Made by a program: the position numbers and the translations under genes
Notes under the pieces: generated by a model
Databases searched by the model: none
Seen by the model: the letters and a program-made list of their open reading frames with translations, nothing else
What the model was told of the DNA's origin: nothing
Shown here: positions 11,014-21,648 of the stretch, piece by piece
Numbering within the stretch: position 1 is the first letter of the stretch
How the letters are laid out: each line of letters starts with the position of its first letter
From: Incurvaria masculella
Lineage: Eukaryota > Arthropoda > Insecta > Lepidoptera > Incurvariidae
Assembly (NCBI GenBank): GCA_946894095.1
Contig: OX335665.1
Span: 2,614,001 to 2,678,000, forward strand
Length of the DNA stretch: 64,000 bases
Reading direction: 5' to 3'

Positions 11014-11821
11014 TATGTTACCTCAAGAAAATTTTCAAATATACGCAATATACGCATTTAGGAACGCAGTGTAGAACACAAACTTCGCAACAGAAATATA
11101 AATAAAGTTTTGCGGCATTGAACATAAGACCTATCGAATGAGAGTTTTAGCTACGAATCGCTCAATGCAACGCAAATTGTTGACAACCCTGCCCTTCAGG
11201 TACTTCCCAGTGGAAACAGGGTGGGCTCAGTCACCCAGGATGATATCTATCGGTTAAGACCCTCGTTTCAAACTTACCTACCCTTGTGATTCGAGTAATG
11301 GAGGTTCAAGCTAGATATTTTAATTAAACCAAATCTCAGTTGATTACAAATTGTATTCGTCAACATGGATATTTTGAGTTTGCCGCATTTATTTTTAAAT
11401 ATTGCGGTAATAAAACTTCTTTATTTAACTTAACTAAGTTAACTTAATTAAGAGAATAATCGTAGTGTCTGTCATGTAAAACTTTTTTTATTTGTTCATG
11501 CATATTTACTTTTTATTTCATCTCTTTGGACAAGACAATCAGAATTCTAATTACATACAGAGTTAAACACTATACATGTATTTTTTTCTCATTTGAAGGC
11601 ATTTGTACTAATTAGCATTCACATTAGGGCATAAAAAAAACAAAAGTAAACATTTATTCAACTAACAATTTCTGGTATATACCATCGTCCAACTTACTAA
11701 ATAATTAAAATTAAGCTAAATATGTCAAGGTCTATTAATTTTAGGCAAGGGCCTTATTTGTTCTGGCAAATTCTTCCATCAGAAATAACCAGAACAAAAC
11801 AGCGAAAGTGATTTTTTTTTA
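11014..11821. other. No gene seen
   Basis: AT-rich unassigned DNA, no repeat match recognised. Confidence 0.45.
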
Positions 11822-12060
11822 AATTTATTTATTTATTTATTTAATAGATCGACATACAGAATCATACACTTAACATTACTAGGATAACATAATAAAACAA
11901 GAATTATGTGTACATTCTACGAGATGTCAATACAGCATGCGTAAATCATCATCAAACTAAACAATAAAAAAATCAAAAGCTGAAAACAGATAATAATAAA
12001 AGTAAAGGTAAAGTAAAAGTAAAAGTAAAAATGCAAAAAGCAGACAAAAGAAAAATAAAA
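11822..12060 (-). repeat. Probable LINE 3' tail, minus strand
   Basis: A (TTTA)n run at about 11825-11845 followed by ATACAGAATCATACACTTAACATTAC is the usual look of a reversed jockey-type 3' tail; (AAAGT)n-like A-rich DNA follows at 12000-12030. No coding homology was found upstream. Confidence 0.4.
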
Positions 12061-13065
12061 GAACAATGAAACGACAAAGTCCAATTGACAAACATAATAT
12101 TTTAATCAAATCTGAATCAAATAATATTATTTTACAATTTCTCGTTAATAAGAATTTGGGTACTCCTGGAAATCTTCAGGGCGACCTTTTCAAGAAGGAC
12201 GCTTCGACATCTCCGCAAACTTTCCACAACCTTCGTATGGTTTTATAAGATTCAACTTATACGGGGTGTATTTTTTCAAGTGTGCCTTAATGGCGAAATC
12301 CGAAACTGTAATAAATAGCGAAAAACTCTCAAAGGAGTGATTGTGATAAAGTAGAAAACTGCATTCTTTAATAAAAAAAAATCTGCTAGGAATTGAACCG
12401 GTTGATGTTGAGAAAAATGACGAATTCATTATTGCACCAGCTAATAGCATCGCTTATATGGAATAAATGCACAGTAATTAGGGTGGTCGAAATAAAGTTC
12501 AACACACCTGGAAGATTGTACCCACCTGCATTCAGCATCACAAAATCGTGTTCTTTTTTCAAAATGATATTAACTTTTCGCGGTTAAATACTTTAATAAA
12601 ATAATTAAACAATATTTTAGGAAAAATGATTAATTGTATATTGATTAAATACTTGCTCTAAAAAGAAGATAATCAATTTTAAATTAAATCAAACCTATTA
12701 ATTTATAACATAAGATAATTTATGTACATGATGATATAAAAGCTTGTCGCGAGATTTACCTGTACAATTAAACAAATAGTGTTTTAAGAAAAAACAATGT
12801 GAAATCCATATAATTAATTTACAAATTGATTGTTCGCCAATGAAGCCACCAAATGATATCTAAAAATTTTGTCCACGGTCGAATGGCGAATTAACGAAAT
12901 ATCGCATTACTTCTCAACAATAAAAGTGCAGTTAGAACAAAAAATGTACACAAAGCCAACACCCCACTTTGGGGCTATGTCCCATTTGAGATTCGAAAAC
13001 ATTATTTAATTAATAGTCTCAACGGTATTTTGTGCGCACCACCTATTTTTGCGACATCTAAATGC
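12061..13065. other. No gene seen
   Basis: Short ORFs on both strands (for example 12190-12450 minus) carry no recognisable domain. Confidence 0.45.
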
Positions 13066-13225
13066 ATTAGGCCGCTTTTGAGATTACCGCGGTCGTTAGA
13101 CATGCAGTCGTCTGCTGCGTACGAACGCGGCGGATGCCTCCTTGACAACGGGCTGAATGATTAGCTCGAAACGTCGGAGAATGTCTCCTCCCGCCGCGTG
13201 AAAAGCCGTAACATTTTGATTGTTG
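13066..13225 (+). mobile_element. Short tRNA-like SINE, second copy type
   Basis: Shares with the insertion at 52.6-52.8 kb the strings GCGGTCGTTAGACATG, GCGCGGCGGATGCCTCC-like DNA, CTTGACAACGGGCTGAATGA, TTAGCTCGAAACGTCGGAG and CGCGTGAAAAGCCGTAACAT. GCTCGAAAC is one base off the B-box consensus and the start resembles an A box. Unlike the 52.7 kb copy it lacks the long inverted left arm. Confidence 0.7.
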
Positions 13226-13642
13226 TAAGATAAATGTAGACCAGTTTATTTCTGCCATTTTTTTATTGAACTGGATAACGATAGTACATTTTTTATTTTA
13301 GTTTTTTTAGCAAATAAACAGCGTGTACACAAAATTCAGGAGCTAGAATACGTTGCCAATTATCGATTTCCAGACACTTGTTTTTTTTCTTCAAATTCTT
13401 CTTATTATTAGCCAATAGTATATAACACCTACTGTCATTGTTAGAGTATACTGTCATAGTCTGGTAGCTCTTAGATGAGGGCCTGTTGTAGGCCTTATTT
13501 AGCGCTTTGCATAAAACACATAGAGGATTACAAAAAACTAACTTAATATGCTGCTCGGGACGGATCGAGTTCTTACCCGTCTTAGCTGCAGCGGCAGCGC
13601 AGAAACTAAATTCGATATAGTTTTTTTTTATATCCAAGCCTT

Positions 13643-13929
13643 CGCTGTCCGTCCGTCCGTCCGTCCGTCTGTCCGTCCGTCCGTCCGTCCGTCCGTCCGT
13701 CTGTCCGTCTATCACAGGGCTGTATCTCAGTAACCGTAAAAGATAGGCAGCTCAAATTTTCACAGAGTGTGTATTTATTTTGCCGCTATAACAACAAATA
13801 GGTAAGTTTAATAAATAATTAAAATTAAAGGGGTCCCCATACAAAAACGTGATTTTTTTGTATTTTTTTTACGATGGTACGGAACCCTTCGTGTGCGAGT
13901 CCGGCTCGCACTTGGCCGGTTTTTTTTTT
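13643..13929 (+). repeat. Family A repeat, 5' hairpin missing
   Basis: Starts directly in the GTCC microsatellite (about 13647-13710, the longest in the window), followed by ATCACAGGGCTGTATCTCAG, GCCGCTATAACAACAAATAGG and the terminal hairpin GTGCGAGTCCGGCTCGCAC with CTTGGCCGGTTTTT. Confidence 0.8.
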
Positions 13930-14534
13930 CTGCGCAGCCGCTGGCGCTTGGAGGTGGTAGCACTCGATGATATAAAGTGCGATGCCTCAGTAGCCGATCA
14001 GATACTAAAAAGTAAGAATTCTAATTAACTAATCTAACACTAAACCGTTGGATTCCTCGAGAGTCAATAATATACTCAGATGTATGATTTCTCAAGTGCC
14101 AATAAGATAATCAGATATGCGATTCCTTAAGAGCCAATAATATACGATTAACTCAAGAGCCAATATGATACAGGGGACAGAGGTATCTCCAGAAATAAAC
14201 GATTCATTGTATTAACATAGGGAATGTTGCTGTGTGTAACATATACTTACAATGTAGTATCCGTGCCCTTTCTAATCTCGATCGACATTCGTCAATTGGA
14301 ACCTACCGATTATATTTAGTTTAGGCTGTATGGAGAAGGGTCTTTGCCAATTGGGATTCCCGGCTTGTAGTGCTTGAATGCTAGCAAATTATTATTATTA
14401 TATTATGGTGTACCCATAGTAGGCAGCTACTAAATCTTTTGACCGTTTATATTTTCTATTGTTTAGTTATAGTTTGATTCCAGTATCATTAAGCCCTTGA
14501 TTTATTAAGTTTGACGATGATGTATACCAGAAAT
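13930..14534. other. No gene seen
   Basis: Contains loosely repeated phrases (TCAAGAGCCAATA, GATTCCTCAAGAG) at about 14050-14170, also found near 15670-15725. These look like decayed tandem units of about 50 bp. No gene. Confidence 0.4.
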
Positions 14535-14672
14535 TGTTGTTTATTGTTTATTCATCATCTATAGATTGTTTTTTCACTGCACTCGGATTTGTCATATTTT
14601 ATGATTAGCCAGTTCGGCAATCCCCCAGCGAAGAAGAACTGGTAAGAAAATCTGCTGGTTTTTTTTTCAACG
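14535..14672 (-). repeat. Family G LINE 3' end
   Basis: Reverse complement of the 22.64 kb copy: GCCAGTTCTTCTTCGCTGG, GAACTGGCTAAT, CCGAGTGCAGTG and GATGATGAATAAACAATAAAC. The AATAAACA repeats at the end look like a LINE polyadenylation signal and tail. Confidence 0.6.
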
Positions 14673-14682
14673 TCCACTTAGT

Positions 14683-14858
14683 CTTAGGCTGAGATAAATA
14701 GTCGTAACAAAAACTAAGACTAACGGAAACTAGTACTTTGTGACGTCACTTTGACACATTTTGTATGGACGAAATCTCAAAGCAATGCCAATTGACGTCA
14801 CAAAGTACTACTTTGCGTTAGTATTAGTTTCGGTGACGACTATTTATCTCAGCCTAAG
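14683..14858. mobile_element. Foldback MITE with TGACGTCA sites
   Basis: A 176-bp element whose arms are long inverted repeats: CTTAGGCTGAGATAAATAGT on the left and ACTATTTATCTCAGCCTAAG on the right, extending inwards to TTTGTGACGTCA / TGACGTCACAAAG with few mismatches. The loop is only about 45 bp. Non-coding. Superfamily unknown. Confidence 0.8.
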
Positions 14859-15729
14859 TTTACAAAGATATTTAGAATCACAGGTAAAAACACTAAATTA
14901 ATGTGAATTGACGCGAATAAAAAATTAATTTCATATGCAAATGACAAATATCAGTATATTTGTAAAGACCATGCCCGCCATCTAACATGTTGCCAACTGC
15001 AAGCTGTATGCATGCCTACTGATGTTCGGTGTTATAATGTAAATGCTAATTATTATTTGTGCCTTAAAATGAGAAAACTGACCTGTCTGAGTGTAGCTTG
15101 TCTACCAATTTGACGAAATGAAATACAATACAAATAATCGAGTATTGTGGAAATATAAGAGCCTTCTGCCGGCAAGATAGGCTGGTAGGTTCTATATTGA
15201 GCCTTTTTCAAATCACACTTTGTTTTGTGTGTGCTATTGAGAGTGAGAGTGACTGTGTGTGTGTGCAAAATGCAGCACCCTGAAGCACCGATAGCGTGAT
15301 CCTCTATTCCTTATACGGCCAAATTTAAGTCCTTTCAGATCATATCTAGGCAGCTAAGCCAGTTAGCCCTTAAAACAGATTATGTAAATTATTTGTGCGC
15401 GTTAAGTAAACTTTGGAACTATCCAGTACACATAGGAGTTTTCTCAAAAATGTAACATGGCCGACCGGTATGGTTTTAACACTCCCTATGAAAGTTCGAA
15501 AGCCCGTGGGCTAATCTAAGCAGCTCTTTGGAGGGATAGCTTACTCCACATATCGTGTCCATACAAAATGTGGAAGTAAATGTATTGGATTTTATTTAAT
15601 TTGAAAGTTAAAGTGCAGTTCCTCTTGAACAAACCAAAAAGGTTGTGATTTCAAAAACCAATCAGTTACTAAAACGTGTGATTCCTCAAGAGCCAAACAG
15701 ATACTAATACTTAGGAGCCAACATGATAC
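14859..15729. other. No gene seen
   Basis: Mostly unassigned. No recognisable coding or repeat content apart from short decayed phrases. Confidence 0.45.
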
Positions 15730-16014
15730 AAAAACCGGCCAAGTGCGAGTCGGCCTCGCACACGAAGGGTTCCGTACCATCAACACAAAAAAATCACGTT
15801 TTTTGTATGGTATGGCCCCCTTTCATTATTATATTTTTTTATTTTACCTATTTGTTGTTATAGCGGCAAAATAAATACACACTCTGTGAAAATTTCAGCT
15901 GCCTAACTATTACGGTTCATGAGATACACAGCCCTGCGACGGACGGACGGACGGACGGACAGCGGAGGCTTAGTAATGGGGTTCAGTTTTCACCCTTTGG
16001 GTACGGAAGCCTAA
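15730..16014 (-). repeat. Family A repeat, reversed
   Basis: Begins AAAACCGGCCAAGTGCGAGTC, contains CGGCAAAATAAATACACACT, a (GGAC)n run at about 15938-15960, and ends near CTTTGGGTACGGAAGCCT. Near-complete copy. Confidence 0.8.
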
Positions 16015-16497
16015 AAAAATATATTTCTCAAGAGCTATGCACACACTAAAACAAACGTTTACTGCATTCGCTCACCGAATGGGCTACAGAGATTAGCGAC
16101 TCCGAAATTAAAGTGTTACTTCTAATTCCTTATCTCGCCAGTTGTTCCGACTTTTACTCTTTTTTAAGTTATTTATTGTGGTCCAGATTTCGGTATCTTT
16201 ATTCCGCTCTTTGCCGTCGCTTAAGTGCAGTTAGGTGGGCGACACACCTGACAAAAGACCCTATAACGACCGTATCCGAAAAGCGTCCGTTTTGTATTAT
16301 TAGATTACTTAATAAGCACTCTTTTGAAAACATGGTTATCGCAAAAACTTGATATTGTTCTATTTTAAGATTCAAACTAATAAAACTCGAGCATTGCTGT
16401 TTAAATTCAAGTATGCAATTGATTTAAAAAAAATGCGATAACTCCTGCAACATAAGCGGTAAGGGTATTTTTTTTTAATGTAATTTAATTCATTGTC
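16015..16497. other. No gene seen
   Basis: Unassigned; an ORF at 16113-16352 has no recognisable domain. Confidence 0.4.
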
Positions 16498-16868
16498 AGC
16501 CTCAATGGCCCGGTGGCGCGACACTTCGGCGATCGCTCTCCGAAGTTAAGCAACTCTGGGTCCGGTCTGGTCTTGGATGGGTGACCATTCGACCGTTGAG
16601 AGAGGCTGGCCGTCGTTCGGATTCCACGTTAAACTGTAGGTCCCTAGGTGGTAGGGTTAATCCCGCCCGGGATGGTACCATCGCATTGGATGAACGATGG
16701 TCGAAGCGGCAATGAAAATCGTCCGTGTTTTCCATCCAGTTCAATGTAGCCGAGCAACATAAGGAAGGTCCTGGCATGGCACCTAGTTCTCATGTGGTGT
16801 GTTGGGCTAATACCATGACAGAAGGTGTGGTATTAGCCATCCATGTCCAGTCACATAAAAAAAAAATT
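16498..16868 (+). mobile_element. 5S-rRNA-headed SINE sharing body B
   Basis: The head at 16537-16586 contains CCGAAGTTAAGCAACT and CTTGGATGGGTGACC, the conserved internal-promoter region of eukaryotic 5S rRNA. The remainder (GGATTCCACGTTAAACTGTAGG, CGCCCGGGATGGTACC, CGTGTTTTCCATCCAG, TATTAGCCATCCATGTCCAG, then A-run) is the same body as in the tRNA-headed copies. It fits the SINE3 type (5S-derived). Best-preserved copy of this form in the window. Confidence 0.85.
16537..16586 (+). promoter_or_regulatory. 5S-like internal Pol III promoter region in SINE
   Basis: GAAGTTAAGCAAC followed 20-odd bases on by TTGGATGGGTGACC corresponds to the box A to box C region of 5S rRNA genes. Activity unknown. 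Confidence 0.7.
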
Positions 16869-16998
16869 ACCAAGGCGTGCTAAGGTTTCTTATTACATTT
16901 TACCGGGCTCTGTTTGAATGTCCAAAACGAAATCAACCCGAGTGGAGCCGCGAACCTAAGCTAGTGTTATATAAAATATATCAACTCATATCCACTCG

Positions 16999-17224
16999 CA
17001 AGGTGGTAGGGTTTAACCGGCCCGGAATGGTACCATCTCATTGGATGAAAAGATTTCCCGTGTTTTCCATCCAGTTCAATTTAGCCGTCATAGAGGGAAG
17101 GTCCTGGCATGGTACCTAATGCCTTCCTTCGGGAATGTGTTGTATTGGGCTAATATCATAACGGTAGTTGAGTCGTATTAGCCATCCATGTCAGGTAAAA
17201 AAAATGCATAAAAAAAATCTTACA
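16999..17224 (+). mobile_element. 5'-truncated body-B SINE
   Basis: Starts within the body at AGGTGGTAGGG and runs to TATTAGCCATCCATGTCAGG and an A-rich tail. The sequence just upstream (16915-16975) is a decayed end of the type seen at 6.1 kb. Confidence 0.75.
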
Positions 17225-17462
17225 CGGATGCTATTTACTATTTTGCATTAGTTATTTTTTTTTTTCATTTACTGGCGCTTATTTCTCCGTGTACCGCCGG
17301 CCGTACCGCGTATGCACCGACGCTGGTTCAGTGCAATATGTCACACCGGAATCGGGTCTGATGCATCGCACGGAGCGTGACCTGACGACCGAATCGTAAA
17401 TAATGATCATTTTACAAGACATAACGCTCTAATTTGTACATGTTACATTCCATGCAATTTTT

Positions 17463-17728
17463 TTAGGGTTCCGTACCCGAAGGGTGATAACGTAACCCTA
17501 TCACTAAGCCTCCGCTGTCCGTCCATCCGTCTGTCACAGGGCTGTATCTCATGAACCGTAATAGGTAGGCAGCTGACATTTTCACAGAGTGTATATTTAT
17601 TTTGCCGCTACAACCCCAAATAGGTAAAATAAAAAAAAAAAAAAAATTAAAAAAAAAAACGTAATTTTTGGTGTTGATGGTACGGAGCCCTTCGTGTACG
17701 AGTCCGACTCGCACTTGGCCAGTTTTTT
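17463..17728 (+). repeat. Family A repeat, complete
   Basis: AGGGTTCCGTACCCGAAGGG start, a very short GTCC tract, CTGTATCTCATGAACCG, TTTTGCCGCTACAACCCC, and the end GAGTCCGACTCGCACTTGGCC. Confidence 0.8.
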
Positions 17729-17850
17729 AGGATTCAGTACATGAAAGGTTCCAACGGGACCCTATTACTTAACCTCCGCTATTCGTGCGTCCGTCCATCT
17801 ATCAGCGGGGTGTATCTCAAGAGCCGTAATAGAACCGTTGAAATTTAGAC
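17729..17850 (+). repeat. Second, partial family A repeat in tandem
   Basis: Follows the previous copy directly and repeats its first part in diverged form (GGATTCAGTACATGAAAGG, CTATTACTTAACCTCCGC, GTATCTCAAGAGCCG). A head-to-tail pair. Confidence 0.6.
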
Positions 17851-17914
17851 GGTACGAAATTCAGATAAAAAAGGAAGGCATGCGCCTATGAGACCCGCTG
17901 TCTCCAATTTTCAA

Positions 17915-18055
17915 CCATCGCATTAGATGAATAGATGGTTGAAACGATAATAAAAAAATATTTGTGTTTTCCATCCAGTTCAATATAGCCGCGCTCATAA
18001 AGGAAAGGTCCTGGCATGGCACCTAACTAATTCCTTCGAGAATGCGATGTGAATG
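17915..18055 (+). mobile_element. Truncated body-B SINE fragment
   Basis: Middle of the body only: ACCATCGCATTAGATGAA, GTGTTTTCCATCCAGTTCAA, GGTCCTGGCATGGCACC. No tail. Confidence 0.65.
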
Positions 18056-18237
18056 CCATCGGTGGAATGCTGTATCTTCGTCCTACATCCTTGCAACTTA
18101 CCTACATCCGAAGGGTAGGCAGGAAGAAAATGCCTTTTGGAATTAGGCCCGCCTTTTGTAAACTGGTTTTATAAAAGTGTACAATAAATAATGTTATTAT
18201 TATTATTCTTTGGCAACACAATTGAAGGCAGCTCCGT

Positions 18238-18625
18238 AAACCATAGACCACACAACTACCGTTATACTATTAGCCCAATACACCACATTCCCAAAGGAAT
18301 TAGGTGCCATGCCAGGACCTTCCCTTTATGAGCACGGCTACATTAAACTGGATTGAAAACACGGAAAATTTATTGTTCATTGCCGCTTCGACCATCTTTT
18401 CATCCAATGCGATAGTAACAACCGGGGCGGGCTTAAACCCTACTACCTAGAAGGGGAAGGGGACCTACAGTTTTACATGGATTCCGAACCATGGAGCAGC
18501 TCGCATTCGTGACGAAATGCACTTATCAACTCAGAAAGAGCAAGAAACTGGTGCATGTCGGGACGAGGAATTGAGCCCAGACCTCTGGTACGCTAGGCCA
18601 GTCCCCGCGCCACTAGGCCGCTCAT
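18238..18625 (-). mobile_element. tRNA-headed body-B SINE, 3' end trimmed
   Basis: Minus-strand copy from the head (CCAGTCCCCGCGCCACTAGGC on the plus strand) to the body near CACACAACTACCG. The terminal A-tail is missing. Confidence 0.75.
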
Positions 18626-18756
18626 AGACCGCTCGAATCCTAGCATGCATTATGACTTCAACAAATTAAAATTCCAAATTATATGAAGCTGGCAGCCTAG
18701 AAAGCGCCTTGGAGAGAATTGACACTTGGCCACCGCTGGCAACGAAAATAATATCT

Positions 18757-18842
18757 TGACAACATATAACCGACCGTGAAGCAAGGATACATTGATTAAA
18801 GAAAGAACCCTGTAAAAAGAACTACTTCACCAATTCACTATT
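18757..18842 (-). mobile_element. Family E fragment
   Basis: ACCGTGAAGCAAGGATACATTG and AAAAAGAACTACTTCACCAA match the right-hand interior of family E in reverse; the tRNA-like core is missing. Confidence 0.55.
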
Positions 18843-18858
18843 CCATCTTAAACCCTGT

Positions 18859-19117
18859 CAATCGTATTCAGAGAGGATATGTCAAAACTTAGTACGAGAT
18901 TAACACCGGACTAACCATAGAAAAACCGGTTTAGTCCGACCTTAAAACGCGTGATAAAGTTCGTCCGACCACTCTGAATAGAGCTGTTACAGTCGTATTC
19001 AGAGAAGACCTGTCAAAACTTAGTACGAGATTCACACCGGACTAACCATAGGAAAACCTGTTTAGTCAGACCTTAAAACGCGTACTAAAGTTAGTCCGCC
19101 CACTCTGAATACGGCTG
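18859..19117. mobile_element. Two adjacent 128-bp inverted-repeat elements
   Basis: Units at 18859-18986 and 18990-19117 are near-identical and separated by TTA. Each opens with CA(A/G)TCGTATTCAGAG and closes with CTCTGAATA(C/G).(G/A)GCTG, a terminal inverted repeat of about 15 bp. Non-coding. Looks like a small MITE duplicated head to tail. Confidence 0.7.
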
Positions 19118-19121
19118 CTTT

Positions 19122-19400
19122 TTACTAGGAGGCATTTACTACGGGAGTAGGGACTGTAGGAGAATTTCAAATTATGGGTACACAGCAGGTGGCGAAATTG
19201 GTGTACGCAATACCCGCAAATTAAATGTTTTGCTGGTTCGGGTCCAGCCTTGCAGTATATTCGTAAATTTTTACAGGGCTCTTTATTTAGCCAATGTATC
19301 CTTGCTTCACGTTTGATACATACATAACACATTCCTCGGAAAAAGCGACGGACTTGCCGAGCACGAAATAGTATATCTGCATAAGCCATCAGTGTGTACT
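19122..19400 (+). mobile_element. Family E element with tRNA-Leu-like core
   Basis: AGGAGGCATTTACTACGGG, then GGTGGCGAAATTGGTGTACGC, GCTGGTTCGGGTCCAGCC, and a right end CACATTCCTCGGAAAAAGC. The left inverted end is missing. Confidence 0.7.
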
Positions 19401-19704
19401 TACGTAAAAAAATGGACCACGCCACATATTTAGGACCACACCATAACAGATGTTTCAATCCATTGCTTCCACTACTGGCGACGGACAACTTGTGGTACCT
19501 AAGTACCTAATTAGGTACCATCAAGTTATTCCTAATAAAGTATTCGTGAAGCAAGCAATAAACTCAATAAACTCCTTTGGCCGAGCATAAATTATTTCGG
19601 AAAGTTTTTAGATGTTTGTAAACGATAGCAAAACTGCATTAAATAAACTCCAATTTATATGGAACCATGCGCACATTGTACCTTTATGAGAGTTCCGTTG
19701 AATT

Positions 19705-20040
19705 TAAAAATCAAAGTCAAAGTATTTATTTCACACAAAAATTGCAACAAACATTATTTGTATGGGAACATCACACTTTTATACAAGCTATAAAAATACA
19801 ATATTTTTTTAGAAAAAAAAAACACATGCGTTCAATAAAAAACAGTCAAATCCATCAATATTAAAGATACAAATACACAAATAATATTTCACAAAGACCT
19901 TTTGAAATAATTATTCAATAATATCCAACAATAATTTACATCCAATAAAAAAATATATATAATTAATTCTAAAAATATGAAAATGTGCCATAAGGTAATG
20001 TGCCATGATTAAAATAAGTATTTAAATATACAAGTAAGTG
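19705..20040 (-). repeat. Probable LINE 3' tail, minus strand
   Basis: AATCAAAGTCAAAGTATTT followed by AT-rich DNA is the reverse of a LINE tail with repeated TTTGACT units. The mariner element begins just after it. No coding homology seen. Confidence 0.4.
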
Positions 20041-20056
20041 AACTGATTTAAACTAA

Positions 20057-21337
20057 TACGGGGAAAAAGTCTTTTCGCATTATAGTATGTATGAACTTGT
20101 AATAAAATCTCTTTGGCTATACTATTTGTATCTGGCTGGTTTTGGTATCATTGAAAGTTTAAATTTTAAAGAACATAATTCCAAATTCAAATTAGGAAAA
20201 TGTGTGATTCTCATTTGTTTTTCGTACTGTCAAAATGAGTGAATCTAATGAAGAAATTCGATACATTTTAAAATTTTACTACAAAAAAGGTAAAAATGCA
20301 ACGCAAGCCGCGAAAAAAATTTGCGATGTTTATGGACCTAGTGCAGTGTCTGTGAGAGTAGCACAAATTTGGTTTAAGCGTTTTCAATCCGGAAATTTTG
20401 ATGTCAAAGATGCACGTCGCTCTGGTCGCCCTATTACGGATAAAATGGATGCCATTTTTGAAAAAGTGGAGCAAGATCGGCATATCAGTAGTTACGACGT
20501 AGCTGAAGAACTAGGAATTGACCACAAAACAGTTTTGGCGCATTTGAAAAAAACTGGGTACACAAAAAAGCTCGATATTTGGGTACCTCACGAGCTCACT
20601 GAAAGAAACCTAATGAACCGTGTACTCATTTGTGATTCTTTATTACGACGTAATGAAACCGAACCATTTTTGAAGAAGCTGATAACTGGTGATGAAAAGT
20701 GGATCACGTACGACAAGAACGTGCGAAAAAGGTCGTAGTCAAAGGCCGGTCAAGCTTCACAGACTGTGGCGAAACCCGGGTTAACTCGCAACAAGGTGAT
20801 GCTGTGTGTGTGGTGGGATTGGAAGGGCATTATTCATTATGAGCTGTTACCACCAGGCAGGACCATCGATTCTGAACTCTACTGCGAACAACTGATGAGA
20901 TTAAAGCAAGAAGTTGAGAGAAAGCGGCCTGAATTAATCAACAGAAGGGGTGTGGTTTTTCATCATGATAACGCTAGACCTCACACATCTTTAGCCACTC
21001 AGCAAAAACTAAGAGAGTTTGGCTGGGAGGTGTTAATGCATCCGCCGTATAGTCCTGACCTTGCACCTTCAGATTTCCACCTGTTTAGGTCTCTTCAGAA
21101 TTCTTTAGGCAGTGTCAGGTTAACATCACGAGAGGACTGCCAAAACCACTTGTCGCGGTATATTGATCAGGAGTCCCAATATTTCTATAGCAATGGGATC
21201 ATGTCCCTACCTACAAGATGGCAAAAAGTTATCGAACAAAATGGTACCTACATACTTTAGTTAAATGTAAATAAACCATATTAAAAAATGTTTTGAATTT
21301 TCTTAAAAAATGCGAAGAAACTTTTTCCCCAACCATA
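20057..21337 (+). mobile_element. mariner (Tc1/mariner) transposon, near-intact
   Basis: Imperfect terminal inverted repeats of about 27 bp (GGGGAAAAAGTCTTTTCGCA at the left, TGCGAAGAAACTTTTTCCCC at the right) enclose a single transposase gene. Total of about 1.28 kb matches the usual 1.25-1.3 kb of mariner. A TA dinucleotide occurs at both edges, but the exact end bases could not be fixed. Confidence 0.9.
20235..21260 (+). pseudogene. mariner transposase with one in-frame stop
   Basis: Reads as 341 codons plus stop, the usual mariner length (about 340-350). The only defect visible is TAG at 20736-20738 (codon 168), where the frame context suggests a tryptophan codon TGG was mutated. The catalytic DD34D triad is present: D153 in ITGDEKW, D245 in HHDNARPH and D280 in LAPSD, with 34 residues between the last two. 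WVPHELTE and YSPDLAPSD are classic mariner motifs. The N-terminal region holds a helix-turn-helix (about residues 5-50, 80-110) for binding the terminal repeats. It cuts and pastes DNA at TA sites. As it stands it would give a 167-residue product lacking most of the catalytic domain. Confidence 0.92.
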
Positions 21338-21648
21338 AAACACAATACTAAAAATTTTACTATTTTGTTGAAACTTAATAAACTGTTAAAACACAGATCG
21401 TCAAACTAAAAATAATAAGAAATCTTTGTCAGAAAAAAATCCGTCAAGAATAAAATCACACTAAACTCAGTTTGTTGCTTCGCACCTGCTTGTTTATGGT
21501 TAAATGTATGGGTTACATTTAACAATTAGATAAAAACTTGATCGGAATATACACAGACACGAAGTAAGAATAGGACACATTACAAGAACTTAACATTTGA
21601 TTTATTTTATTTTATTTATAAATCGTAGTACATAATTGTAATTTATAA
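21338..21648. other. No gene seen; AT-rich
   Basis: Contains a (TTTTA)n-type run at about 21600-21625, possibly another reversed LINE tail. Confidence 0.4.

Noticed and set aside
13293..13733. ORFs on both strands across the GTCC microsatellite
   Set aside because: Repetitive TDGR/SVRP peptides come from the four-base repeat read in three frames.
16537..16586. A 5S rRNA gene
   Set aside because: Only the internal-promoter half matches; the rest is SINE body.
19066..19488. 140-codon minus-strand ORF
   Set aside because: It reads through a family E repeat and a small MITE; related copies are not open in that frame.
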